The notes beneath the pieces are model-generated. The model did not search any database and was not told the DNA's origin. It saw nothing but the letters and a program-made list of their open reading frames with translations. A DNA stretch of 64,000 nucleotides from Phymorhynchus buccinoides (taxonomy: Eukaryota > Mollusca > Gastropoda > Neogastropoda > Raphitomidae), in assembly GCA_017654935.2 (NCBI GenBank), contig CM065690.1, positions 32,006,435 to 32,070,434 of the forward strand, read 5' to 3'. The translations under genes were made by a program, and so were the position numbers. This document shows, piece by piece, positions 44,489-55,752 of this stretch. Each line of letters starts with the position of its first letter. Position 1 is the stretch's first letter.

Positions 44489-46572
44489 CTGACTGGATGA
44501 CGCACTGCCAGCGTATCCAACGACGACCGTTCTGATATGGTCAAAGACGTGATGTCATTGTAGGAAAGGTCAATAACTGTCAGGTTAGGGTGAAGGTCGG
44601 TGTTGACGGGCACAGACTGAAAACGGTTGTAGGACAGGAGAAGGTTCTCTAGGTTTTCCTGGCTAGGCAGGCTGGCCCGTTCTATTTCCAGAAGCCAGTT
44701 CCGTGAGAGGTCCAGAGTTTCCAGTCTGGTCAGCTCCTTCAACAGACGATGTGTTCGTGTCCGTATGTCGGCCACAGTCAAGTGTGAGTTGGACAGGTAC
44801 AGATGTTTCAACGAAGGCAGATGGTCGAACAGGTTGTCGCTGATTTTATCGCAGTAGTTACCGCTGAGGTCTAAGGTCTCCAGAGAGTCCAGACCGACCA
44901 CTGTGGTCATGCAATGAGAAAGAGCACCGTAAGACAGGTCTAGGACCTGAAGGCTGTCTGCAGACACGAAGTATACAACAGACGGCGGAGGGTTAAAAAA
45001 GGAAGAAGATGATGAGAAATTCATGTACCTTAGTTTGGGTGGTATAGAGACAGCTGGCAGGAATCCATCCTGTGGTTTCTCACTTCCACGATTTCCGCAG
45101 TCCAAAGCTTCGCTCAGGATGCATGCAGAATTCTTCAGAGAGTACACTTTTTGTTCCTGGAATAGAAAAGTTGTCAGATTTGTGTACAAAGAGAGCATGT
45201 TGAACAGAGCCAATGCGTCCCCTGTGATATGATTCTCTGAAACATCAAAGTGCTCAATACATCGAGCAAACAATGTGTCCGCTGTTAGAGCCACTGCATG
45301 TACTGTCCACCTCTGTAAATGAGACATGGCCAGACTGAAGCGACGGACGCAAATGTTCTTCAGATATTTCATGTTTTTCCGGTCAATAGTATAGTAGTCT
45401 GGGCGATGCCTACCCATTTGCGTAAGATTGATTGCTTCCATTATTTGCCCTTGTAGACCGTACAGAGACAACAGAGCAAAGCTAGGCTTCAGAAAAACAT
45501 TGTTTCTGAGATTTAGGGTTATCAGGTTGGGCAACTCACAAAAAGCACAGATGTCTATGAATACCACCGGGCAAGACTGAACCACAAGTGTCTCCAACGA
45601 AGAGTTCTTAAAACCAGTGAATGTTTCATTACTGAGTATGTGAGCCTGGCAGTTGTGACGCAAGTCCAGAGTCTTGATGGACGTCATTTTGGCAAAGTCT
45701 TCACCAAAGTACACGTGAAAACAGGAATCGATAGAAAACGTTTTAACGGACACAAGATCATTGAACACACCGTCTGGATAGCCATTGCCATCTTTGCTAT
45801 TAAAAACGAGTGAAAAGGTCTCCACAGACTCTAATGGAGCGAACACTCCACGAGGCAAAGACACATGTTCGAACTGTAACTGGTTGTAGTCCAGGCTGAT
45901 TTCAGTCAGCAGGTTCAGCCCAACAAAAGCCAGAGGCTCTAGCCTGGCCAAGAGGTTGTGGCCGACGTTGAGGTAATTGAGGCTGGTCAGCTCCACAAAG
46001 GTGTGGTTTTCTAAGGTCTCCAAACGGTTCTCATTGAGGTCCAGGGAGGTCAGATGTCCCAGACCACGGAATGCTCCAGGAGAGAGTGAGGTCAAGTTGT
46101 TGCTCTGCAGGTTCAGGGTCAACAGTGAAGGGAGCCCACGGAAGGCGGCATCTGCCAGCCTCGTGAGGTGGTTGTGGTGGAGATCCAGGGAGGTCAAAGC
46201 TGACAGGTTACCGAAGGATTCTTCTCTGACAGTCCTCAGCAGGTTGTACCCCATGTCCAAACTCTGCATGGCCTCGGCCCCTCGTAGATTGGTCTGGTTG
46301 AGATGTGTGATGACGTTGTGACTGACGTCCATGTGCCGCACGTGGGAAAGAAACAGCGGAGGAAGGTCTGGGAGGTGAGGTAGCTGGCTGTGGCTCCAGT
46401 CCAGCCATACTGCATCACCAGGGGAAAGGTCAGGCAATGAGGTCGGAGAATCGCCCGAGCAGTACACGTGCACCCCGTCGGACTGAGGCAGGACAGAGCA
46501 GGCCCTGGTCAGGACAGAGCTGACACAACACAAGGTGAGGACTGGAAGGATTGGAAGGCTGAGCGACAGCAT
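44489..46572 (-). CDS. TLR copy C, exon 1: signal peptide and LRR ectodomain
   Basis: The exon spans 2084 bp (694 codons plus two bases) from ATG in CCACCATG context to a CAG/GTAAAA donor. It holds a signal peptide (LPVLTLCCVSSVLTRAC), an N-terminal cysteine cap and about twenty LRRs with many N-glycosylation sequons. Middle repeats resemble copy A in some parts (SPVVFID-type stretch, YYTIDRKNMKYLKN) and copy B in others (GSEKPQ insert, terminal repeats), a mosaic pattern suggestive of gene conversion between paralogues. Upstream of about 46600 the sequence departs from A, B and D and soon enters a 500-bp GA tract, so its promoter must differ. Joined with exons 2-4 it predicts a 954-residue single-pass receptor. 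Confidence 0.94.
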
Positions 46573-46663
46573 GGTGGACACCTGCAACAGATAATAAACT
46601 GTGCAGCATAGATCAAGAACGGACAACAGCACACACAGACCCACACGCGAGCGCGATCACACA

Positions 46664-47190
<527 letters not shown>

Positions 47191-47689
47191 TGTGTGCATT
47201 ACTTTGACTGCTTCTTAGTTATTTCTCTTCCACCCTCCATGCAGGTAATAAGACACCCTGTTGACTCACATCGCAAATAAAACGTTGCATCAACCTTCAA
47301 ACTCCAACAATGCAAAGACTGTAACAAGCAGCAGTTTATATGAAAAGAGAAAAAAAAGCGGTATTTTGCTTGTTTTTCATAATAGGATACAGTTATTCTG
47401 TAATCACCAACACAATATCTAGCCTCGATTCTTTCTCATCATGCACTCAATTGTTTTTATCCTTTATTGACATTAGCCAGAAGTTGCATGTGTCGATAGT
47501 GAAATGAGAGTTGTACAATGAACGATTCTCTAAAGTAATGGAAAATCAATGCACAATTTAGTCTTGGAATTGTTGCTTGTTTGTTGTTGTTGGCTTACCC
47601 TGGCTAAAAGATTCCAGGGATCATCCCAACAGTTTTTGATTACCCTGCCATGTGGGCAGCCATACTCCGTCTTCGAGGGAAGTCTTGGA

Positions 47690-48430
47690 CTGACTAAGTC
47701 TCTTTCATCAGGAGGCATTTGCACTGGCTTTTAGTGCTTCAGTCATGGGGATTACTTGTGCTCTGAAGACCTTCCCCAACACCAGCTGTCCTCAGGGCGC
47801 CTTGGACGAGAGAGTGTGCCCACATTCTCAACATTTTACATTTTTAGAGGAGTTCAAAGGACAAATTTATATGGAAGATTTTCTGAAAAAAGTCAAGAAA
47901 ATGGGTCAATAACGAAAGAAAAGTAAACGGTAGTAAAATAATTTAAACAAAATAAAAGGCAGAGCAAAGACTGTGAAAGGTTGGAAGAAATCGCCAACAC
48001 AAAACTTTCAGAAGGTGGGAGAACTATTTGTACTGAAAGATTCCCTAGTATCACCATGGGGAACTCCACTATAATCAAACTATAATCAAAGTCTAGCTCA
48101 CTTCTTCAGAATAGTACTTGCTTCCTCTGCTTCCCCGTGGGGATATTGGGTGGGAGGGGGGTGTCTTTCGTACAAATAGTTCCCCCACCATCTGGAAGTT
48201 CTGTGCTGGTAACTTCCTGTAATCTCTCACTCTCTTTGACTTCGCCTTTTCCATTTGCTTACTGTCATCTACTATCTTTCTGCCTGACTGGTCCGTTCTC
48301 CTGCCTGTTTCCCCCCAAGAAACTCTTACGATTTTCTTCTGCCGATGACGAACATGCTGGGCCTAACTATTGTTTAGTTAGGCACATGACAGCAGCATGA
48401 CGCATCTGCGCTCATAATTGATAGGAAACT
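47690..48430. repeat. Dispersed repeat family R2, foldback copy
   Basis: The minus-strand block at 47860-48060 (AGGTTGGAAGAAATCGCC, GAAGGTGGGAGAACTATTTG) is followed by its inverted counterpart at 48130-48340 (ACAAATAGTTCCCCCACCAT) and the GGGCCTAACTATTGTTTAGTT hairpin. Confidence 0.6.
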
Positions 48431-48484
48431 GAGCGATCGACGACGACGACGAAGAAGCTTCCTCTGCTATTTGCAAGACATAGG

Positions 48485-49200
48485 AAGAAAGGTGGCAGAG
48501 TGGTTAAGACGTTCGCCTGACGATTTCAATGCGTGAACACCGCGCGAGTGACCCGGTGTTGCGAAAAATATGTCCCGCATGAAATGATGCCCGTTTCCTC
48601 TGTTTGGGAAGGATATCGTCCCTGAATACATTCAGGGGCGTCTGGTTGCATGCAGGAAGAGCAGAGGATTCACTACTAAATATTGAGAGGTCAGTGATAT
48701 TGTTCTGAAATTTACTATTAATTATATTTGTCTGCATTGGTGTTTGCCTTTCATCGTCCGCCATTTTGGACAAATGCGAAAGTAGTGGCATGGGTCTGTA
48801 CATCGATTTCTCGGCAAAGATGTAGATCAACACCCTCCCGCTCAATTTATCGGTTCTTTCCGTGTATATTGAGCAGCTAAAATCTATGTATGCATACTTT
48901 TTTAAAATAGTTATTGTTACGGTTGTGGCGCGCATGAATATCCAGGGCTTATTTCTTGTGACACTGGGTTCGAATCCGGCCTCGCCCTTTCTTTCTAGTT
49001 CGACAGGTAAATCAAACTGAACGTCGAGTCCTTCGGATGGGGACTTAAAGCTAGTGTGACCTGTGCGCTTTACGCGCGTAAAATTCCCACGGCAGTTGAA
49101 AGTCGATAAGAGCAGGGAGAAATCCCGCTGTCTAGTATGACCAAATTGATAGCTAGGTTTTCCAAGTCTGAAACCACCCTCTCCTCACACTGCCCCCACC
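48485..49200 (+). repeat. tRNA-derived SINE, apparently split by an insertion
   Basis: GGTGGCAGAGTGGTTAAGAC at 48491 resembles a pol III A box of a tRNA-like head. A B-box-like GGTTCGAATCC appears only at 48968, far beyond normal spacing. The following body (CCTTCGGATGGGGACTTAAA, CCGCTGTCTAGTATGAC) is a typical SINE body. The roughly 440 bp between would be a later insertion, but I found no terminal repeats proving this. A dispersed short repeat follows at 49235-49320. Confidence 0.5.
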
Positions 49201-49897
49201 CCCACCCCCCACCCCCCAAAAAGGGGGGGGGGGTAGGCGCTGCGATTGCGGCGACGCGCTCTCCAAGGGAGAGCAGCCCGAATTTCACAGAAATAAGTAT
49301 CTGTGATTAGAATATACCAAATACTGAATAGTCGGAAACGACTGTCTGGCACACCTTAGTTACAGTTGCAGTTTCTATTTGTCTTTGGTGGTGTTTTTTG
49401 TTCTCATTCTCTAGATTTGTATGTCGAAAATATCTAAGAAAATGTTCTTTTCAAAGATGCGTGGATTTTCATCATGAAAATAGCGCTAGAGCCAAGCAAT
49501 AGAGAACTCTAACACCCGGGAATAAAAGTTTCATTATTATATATATTTGAGAAGTTTGGCCTGCAAGTGGTGTCGTGTTCCTTTATTTTGTCGTAAGAAA
49601 AAGACGTGGTGATTCCCATCTTTTATCCCCCCTCCCCCCCCCCCCCCCCCTTTCGTATTCCTGCCTCAGGAAACTATCGTCAGCGATGGAAGATGAAGAA
49701 GAATTGGTTGATTTTAGCTAATTGATGATTGGGTAAAAGAATGGCACATTGTGGCCTTTTACATTTCGTCCAAACAAAAATAAAGAAGACGAAGAAGAAA
49801 GAAGAATCCCCCCTCCCTTCCCCACATTGTCTGTCTCTCATCCTCCTAGCCCTTTACTTCCACACCTTCCCTTAAACTGGAAAGTAATATTATATAT

Positions 49898-49923
49898 AGG
49901 GGGGGGGGGTGGGGGGGGGGGGT

Positions 49924-49970
<47 letters not shown>

Positions 49971-50030
49971 AGGGGGGTGGGGGGTGGGGGGGGGGGGGGG
50001 GGGGGGGGGGGGGTGGGGGGGGGGGGGGGG
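49898..50030 (+). repeat. ~130-bp G-tract with sparse T/A
   Basis: Long G-runs separated by single T or TA, abutting the left end of a MITE. Strong quadruplex potential. Homopolymer length is unreliable in any assembly. Confidence 0.9.
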
Positions 50031-50239
50031 AAGACGTTGTAAAAAGCCCATGGTCGGTAGAAGCCCTGCCAATTATCTCATGAAATGAAGGAAATTGCAG
50101 TCCATTTTGCCCATGATGCGATTGTTTAATGTTTACGCATTCGTCCATGGGCAAAATTGACTGAACTTTGCGTTTTTCATGAGATAATTTGGCTTGGGCT
50201 TCTTACCCCCATGGGCTTTTTATTACCCCGGTCTTCACC
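50027..50239. mobile_element. Diverged copy of the 215-bp foldback MITE
   Basis: GGGGAAGACGTTGTAAAAAG ... TTTTTATTACCCCGGTCTTC, with the shared internal parts AATTATCTCATGAAAT and CCATGGGCAAAAT. The arms are mismatched, so it is older than the copies at 8129 and 57878. The left terminal G's merge into a G-tract. Confidence 0.75.
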
Positions 50240-50548
50240 GTATATTTTATTTAAATGCGATCGATATGATAGCTAGCAAAGAGGTGGGGGCCGGTATACT
50301 TTCTTCTTCGCCGATCGCTTAGTTTCCTGTCATATAATGTAGTGCAAATGCGTCATGATGTCGTTTTTGCGCCTAATAAAGAAACTAGTAGGTGTCGTGT
50401 CTGTTGAGTATTAAAAAAACGTTCTGTTCTTCTTTTTGATCTTAAATGTTCCTCCACCTTCCGGAATTTCTGTGCTTGAACTTCCTCTAATCTGTCTCAC
50501 TCTGACTATATTTTCTGCCTTATTGGCCATTTCCTCTCTTTGTTTCTA

Positions 50549-51048
50549 NNNNNNNNNNNNNNNNNNNNNNNNNNNNNNNNNNNNNNNNNNNNNNNNNNNN
50601 NNNNNNNNNNNNNNNNNNNNNNNNNNNNNNNNNNNNNNNNNNNNNNNNNNNNNNNNNNNNNNNNNNNNNNNNNNNNNNNNNNNNNNNNNNNNNNNNNNNN
50701 NNNNNNNNNNNNNNNNNNNNNNNNNNNNNNNNNNNNNNNNNNNNNNNNNNNNNNNNNNNNNNNNNNNNNNNNNNNNNNNNNNNNNNNNNNNNNNNNNNNN
50801 NNNNNNNNNNNNNNNNNNNNNNNNNNNNNNNNNNNNNNNNNNNNNNNNNNNNNNNNNNNNNNNNNNNNNNNNNNNNNNNNNNNNNNNNNNNNNNNNNNNN
50901 NNNNNNNNNNNNNNNNNNNNNNNNNNNNNNNNNNNNNNNNNNNNNNNNNNNNNNNNNNNNNNNNNNNNNNNNNNNNNNNNNNNNNNNNNNNNNNNNNNNN
51001 NNNNNNNNNNNNNNNNNNNNNNNNNNNNNNNNNNNNNNNNNNNNNNNN
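50549..51048. other. Assembly gap 2 (500 N)
   Basis: Exactly 500 N. The right flank starts inside the foldback element, in sequence equal to about 1321 onward. Confidence 0.95.
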
Positions 51049-51305
51049 AACATCACACAGGTTGTCGTAGTTTTGTCAAGCAGACTGCATCTCAATCGTC
51101 AACATCAAACTCTGTTCCTTCTCAAATTCAGATTTGTCTTTTTTCCTTCTTTTTTCTATATTGATGTCACTTCCGTGCCCAAATTGTAACAATTGTTACA
51201 TTTTACGGCAGCACTTGCCCGCGCAAAATGTAACAATTCTCGCCCAAAATGTAACAATTGTTACATTTTGGGTAAGCCTAGACAGCCCAAAATGTAACAT
51301 TTTGT
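51049..51305. mobile_element. Foldback-type element, copy 3 (left part lost in gap 2)
   Basis: The terminal arm (CAGATTTGTC at 51128) and the CCCAAAATGTAACAATTG palindromes match 1321-1577 with several small indels, consistent with low consensus quality at the contig end. Confidence 0.75.
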
Positions 51306-51725
51306 CCACGCTGTCCTCGATGAAGTTCACGCTGTTGTCCTATGCTGTTAGCTGTCATTCGCACTGACCTTCAAGCTGTCCTCGATGAAGTCCACGATGT
51401 TGTCCTATACTGCTAGCTCTCATTCTCACTGACCTTCCAGCTGTCCTCGATGAAGTCCACGATGTTGTCCTATGCTGTTAGCTCTCATTCTCACTGACCT
51501 TCAGCTGTCCTCGATGAAGTCCACGATGTTGTCCTATACTGTTAGCTCTCATTCTCACTGACCTTCCAGCTGTCCTCAGTGAAGTCCACGATGTTGTCCT
51601 ATACTGATAGCTCTCATTCTCACTGAACTTCCAACTGTCCTCCATGAAGTCCACAATGTTGTCCTATGCTGTTAGTTCTCATTCTCACTGACCTTCCAGC
51701 TGTCCTCAATGAAGTCCAAGATGTT
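51306..51725 (-). repeat. 65-bp minisatellite copying the exon 3 donor edge (gene D)
   Basis: Six to seven units as in copy A, with slightly different variant order. Confidence 0.9.
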
Positions 51726-51973
51726 GTCAGCCCTCCACGGAGCCCGGCAGCTCCTCCTGGTCCCGTCAGCAGGAAGCGGATGCCGTGGTCCCTGGCAGGA
51801 CAGCGGGGCAGGTGCACACAGGCCATGAAGGCGTCAGCGTCAGCGTAACCCAGGAACACGTCTCTGCGGAAGTCGCACCTGGAGGGCATCTGCATCCGCC
51901 TCAGCAAGTTCCACTTGTACTTGATGTAGGTCCAGCTCCGTGACACCATGTAGGTGGTCAACAGAGTCAGAAT
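51693..51973 (-). pseudogene. TLR copy D, exon 3, frameshifted near a contig end
   Basis: This is the same exon as 1965-2240, but 281 rather than 276 bp. Compared with copy A there is one extra base near 51738, one near 51767 and three extra bases around 51788-51800. The frame is correct through the membrane segment, box 1 (DVFLGYADAD) and HGIRFLL, then breaks just at box 2. Exon 1 of the same copy differs from copy A by a single amino acid, and the flanking transposon arm also has small indels here. The likeliest cause is sequencing error within 1 kb of a gap, not true pseudogenisation. If real, the receptor would lose box 2 and the rest of TIR. Confidence 0.7.
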
Positions 51974-52300
51974 CTGTCAGCACACAACACAGACAGTAGA
52001 ACAAGGGTCAACCCATCTGTTTCCTGACCACTGTCCACAAACACCATGTAGGTGGTCAGCAGATCCAGAATCTGTGGGCACACACACCACAGAGAGTAAG
52101 ACACGGGTCAACCCATCTCTTTCCTGATCACTGTCCTCAAATACCATGTAGGTGGTAGGTGGCCATGTAGCCATAATCTGTCAGCACACACCACAGACAG
52201 TAGGACATGGATCAACCTGTGTCTTTCCTGACCACTGTCCACAAACATCATGTAGGTGGTCAGCAGACCCAGAATCTGTGGACACACACCTGGAGGTCAG
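51945..52300 (-). repeat. ~98-bp minisatellite copying the exon 3 acceptor edge (gene D)
   Basis: Four units as in copy A, with the junction at about 51968, 52066, 52172 and 52269. Confidence 0.85.
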
Positions 52301-52444
52301 GCCATATCTGTCCACACCATTTCATTTTTGCAGATTTGTTTTTTCACCCAACCCTCAACAACCATCAGGCAAAGGTTTATTTGCTTCCCTCGAAGTCTGG
52401 CAGAAGATTTGCGGATTCAGTTAAGCTTCTTTAATTCATTCATT

Positions 52445-52526
52445 GTCTGTCTTTTTTCTCTTCCTCTCTCTCCCCTATTTCTCTTCTCTCCCTCTGTGTA
52501 TGTTCACTTTGTCTGTCTGTCTGTCC

Positions 52527-52596
<70 letters not shown>

Positions 52597-52612
52597 ATCT
52601 CTCTCTCTCTTA
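52445..52612. repeat. (CT)n/(TCTG)n microsatellite, intron 2 of gene D
   Basis: Shorter CT tract than the equivalent in copy A. Confidence 0.95.
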
Positions 52613-52835
52613 TTCATTGATTCTGATATAAATTTTCAAACAATTATCGTCTTTGCATGTTTCCCAACTATTTTGATTTCCCCTATAACTTACTAGACAA
52701 GTTTTTATTGTTCGTCCCAAACCTTATGCTGTGTATTTTATCCCACAGAGTGCATCCTCATCTTGAACCCAAGTACATGTAGGTAATTGCCACAAGTGGC
52801 TAGTACCAGACGAAAAAGAAATTGTAGTCCTTTAC

Positions 52836-53076
52836 CTGCACAAGAAAGGACGCCAGTGTCCAGCCAAACACCTTTTGCCCGATACACCGTCGCCACAGAA
52901 ACTGCCACTCAGCCATCATGCGTTCCGTGTCTGTCAGTCGCCCGGCGTCTGAGGTGCACGTGTACCTACGGGTGCTGGTGCCCTCGCCATCCAGCGTTAC
53001 CGGCGTATCCCACAACCACCGCAGGAAGTCCAGGTTGGCGCATGTGCAGGACAGCGGGTTTCCTTGGAGGGCCAGT
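52836..53076 (-). CDS. TLR copy D, exon 2: LRRCT and first half of transmembrane helix
   Basis: 241 bp with the same splice sites and phases as copy A and an identical predicted product, including the CTC and YTCTS cysteines and GWTLASFLVQ. The only visible difference from copy A across the exon is a silent change (CGATACACC against CAATACACC). The encoded cap closes the LRR domain and leads into the membrane helix finished by exon 3. Confidence 0.92.
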
Positions 53077-53491
53077 CTGAAAGAGCATCAAAGAAGAGAC
53101 CTGGCATGAATGCACAAATGTTGTGAAAGAAACTTTTGACTCTGAGCTGGGTTCTATTGCATTTTTAACTAGGCCTACAGGAAATATGTTTAAGCTTATA
53201 TGGCTATGTGTAGGCCTATTAGGCTCCTTAGAACTTCATTATGTTTAAGGCTGAGAAATAGACATACAAGGTAAGATTTTAGCAAATGAAGTCTGCAGAT
53301 TATCTTCAATATCAAGGCTGATAATAGCCCCAAAACGTTTAGGAAAACAGCCAGTTTCCATTTTCAAGAACTGACGAATGTAAGCAGCATTCTAAGTGGT
53401 TGGAGGGATGCTCCATGCAAGCCTACAATAAGCAAAAAACACTGACTGAAAACAATTGTTAACATTTCTCTTAAATCATTAACTGATTTTA

Positions 53492-55724
53492 TATAACCCT
53501 GGATTTGGTTTGATTTGATTTATTCAATTTAAAGTCTGTTCACAGCAATGGAGATATTAGACTTAAAAAAATACATTAATAAAACAAAAACAAATCAATA
53601 AATTAAAATATGTGTAATATATAATTAGTCCCTTCAGAGTATGGGTACGAGCTGGCTTATTCACTGAGATTTTACCTTTCATATTATATAGCATGAAAGA
53701 AAAATCTCAGGGATTAGCCAGCTCCGTACCCCTACTCTGAGGGACTGAAAAGTTAGTGCATTTGAAATTCAGAATAGTTTGCTTTGATAAAACTTTTCTG
53801 TGTCCAATGTCTTTATTTGTGAACCTCAGAAGAAGAAAAAAACAGTTAACGTTAACTTTGAGTAATGTTCCGTGTGTAAAATTTGTTTTTTTTTTTTTTA
53901 AAATATCCCTACTATATATAAACATTGTGCTGATTTACTTTTTTTCCCAATGGGGGAGGGACAGTGCCTTATGCCAAAGACAGCTGTTTCCTCCTAAGAG
54001 AAGGTCTCGTCAGTTTGCATGATCGGCCTGCCAACTTGACTGGCTTTATTAGGCTTTTATTACGTCCTACCGGCCTAAAGCCATATGGATCATTAAGTTT
54101 GACTGTCCAGTGGATGCCAATCTAAGCAAAAAAGACATTCTACAAGAGAATTGTGTCTTCTTTGCATCAAATCGAAAATCCATAATAAAAGCAAAACCAT
54201 CACAAAGTTATAACAGAAATAGTAAAATTCTTATGAAAATCTTATTTAAAATGAATAAAATAATAATGTACTGAAATTTTAAATTCAAAACCTAATAGAC
54301 AAGACTAGAGAAGGCCAACTACTGAGATGGTATCCAAATTAAGGATGAAAAATAGTATGAAAGGAAAATTTCAGTGAATAGCCAGCTTCGTACCCCCTAC
54401 TCTGAATGACTGAAAAGTTAGTGCATTTGAAATGCAGAATAATTTGATTTGATGAAACTTTTTCTGTGTCCAATGTCTTTTATTTGTTAACCTCAGAAAA
54501 AAAACGAGTTAACGTTAACTTTTAGTAATGTTCCGTGTTCAAAAAAAAACAAAAAAAAAATAAAAAATTCCAGCTCCTGTATAAGACTCTAAAACCGAGA
54601 CATCTGTGTAAATCTTAAGATGGTGTGAATATGTATTTTCGATGTGTTCTTTTGCTTCTACTGATAGTAAATTAATGTTAGCGTCTTTTTTCAGAGTAAA
54701 ATAATCTATATAAATTTTTGTAGAATTATGCTCCCAGTGAGGAACAATAGGCATGATTGGTGTACTTGAAATCGATGCAATGTCGATCTCACATTTCCTA
54801 AATAAATCATCTGTATAATTTATAATGGGATGAAGGTAAGAAAGATTCTGTGCCCTTTTAGGAAAATCCTTTATTGAATCAAGAAATATTTCATTTTTTA
54901 CTGAATTAGATACTGAAAGACTTCTAGTCACATACTTGGCAGTAGCCAGTTTACGTTGATGGTCAAATTAGCTTCTCTATAAAGTATTAAACGTATTTGT
55001 ATGTACTGGTACACCCAGTCCTACTTTGATAGCTTTACTGTCTATACTTTGTAGCCGTCTTACTCTTAGTGATGTATAAGAAGCCAAAACATAAACTTCC
55101 TGTCCATAAGTCAGTTTTGATCGAACTAGACTGATAGCAAGATGTATGAGTGTTTGAGTATCTTGACCCATGACTGCACTAATTATTTTCAATAAAGTTA
55201 GCCTTTGTCTTGCTTTGTTTATAAGATATTCGATATGGTAGCGCCAGTTTAATTTAGGAGTGAAATAGATACCTAAGAATTTTACATTATTGGAATATTG
55301 AAGAGTTTTATTTTCTAATACAAATTGAAGCAAACATTTTGGACTTTTACCATTGTTATATAACATCAATTGTGTCTTCTCTCCAGAAAGTTCTAGTCCA
55401 TTTTCTTTCATATATTTATCTAGTTCATCTATTTCAATTTGATATAGTTTTTTGCACATATGTTATGGTACTCTTATTTGTTTCTTTTTTTAATATTTGT
55501 ATTCATCCAAATTGCAATATGATCTGCATATTGCACTAAATGTATAGTTTTAGATGGTACTTTAGGAAGATCGTGAATAAGAAATGCAAAAAGAACTAGG
55601 GCAATAATAGAGCCTTGAGGGATTCCAATATATATATCTTTAAAAGAAGAATAACATTTACCAACTCTAGTACACATTGATCTTCCAGATAAGAAACATT
55701 TAATAAACTGATATAACTCTGGAT
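53492..55724. mobile_element. 2.2-kb retroelement insertion in intron 1 of gene D
   Basis: Same insertion as in copy A, with flanking repeats TATAACCCTGGAT (53492-53504) and TATAACTCTGGAT (55712-55724). The left part (53550-54560) is clearly more diverged from copy A than the flanking exons, with substitutions and small indels, while the RT part is close to identical. Confidence 0.85.
54560..55694 (-). pseudogene. LINE reverse transcriptase / RNase H remnant (gene D intron 1)
   Basis: The counterpart of 4830-5945. GIPQGS and YADH lie at the start (55474-55677), the thumb-side region at 54977-55459 and the RNase H-like IYTDVS...GAG piece at 54570-54931. It has the same defects as copy A (YADH instead of YADD, two frame breaks, no endonuclease), so it was already dead before the A/D duplication. 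Confidence 0.85.
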
Positions 55725-55752
55725 AACTGAAATGAGAGTCGTCACACTTTAC

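Noticed and set aside
49749..50154. Gly-rich and Pro-rich frames
   Set aside because: Both strands of a G-tract.
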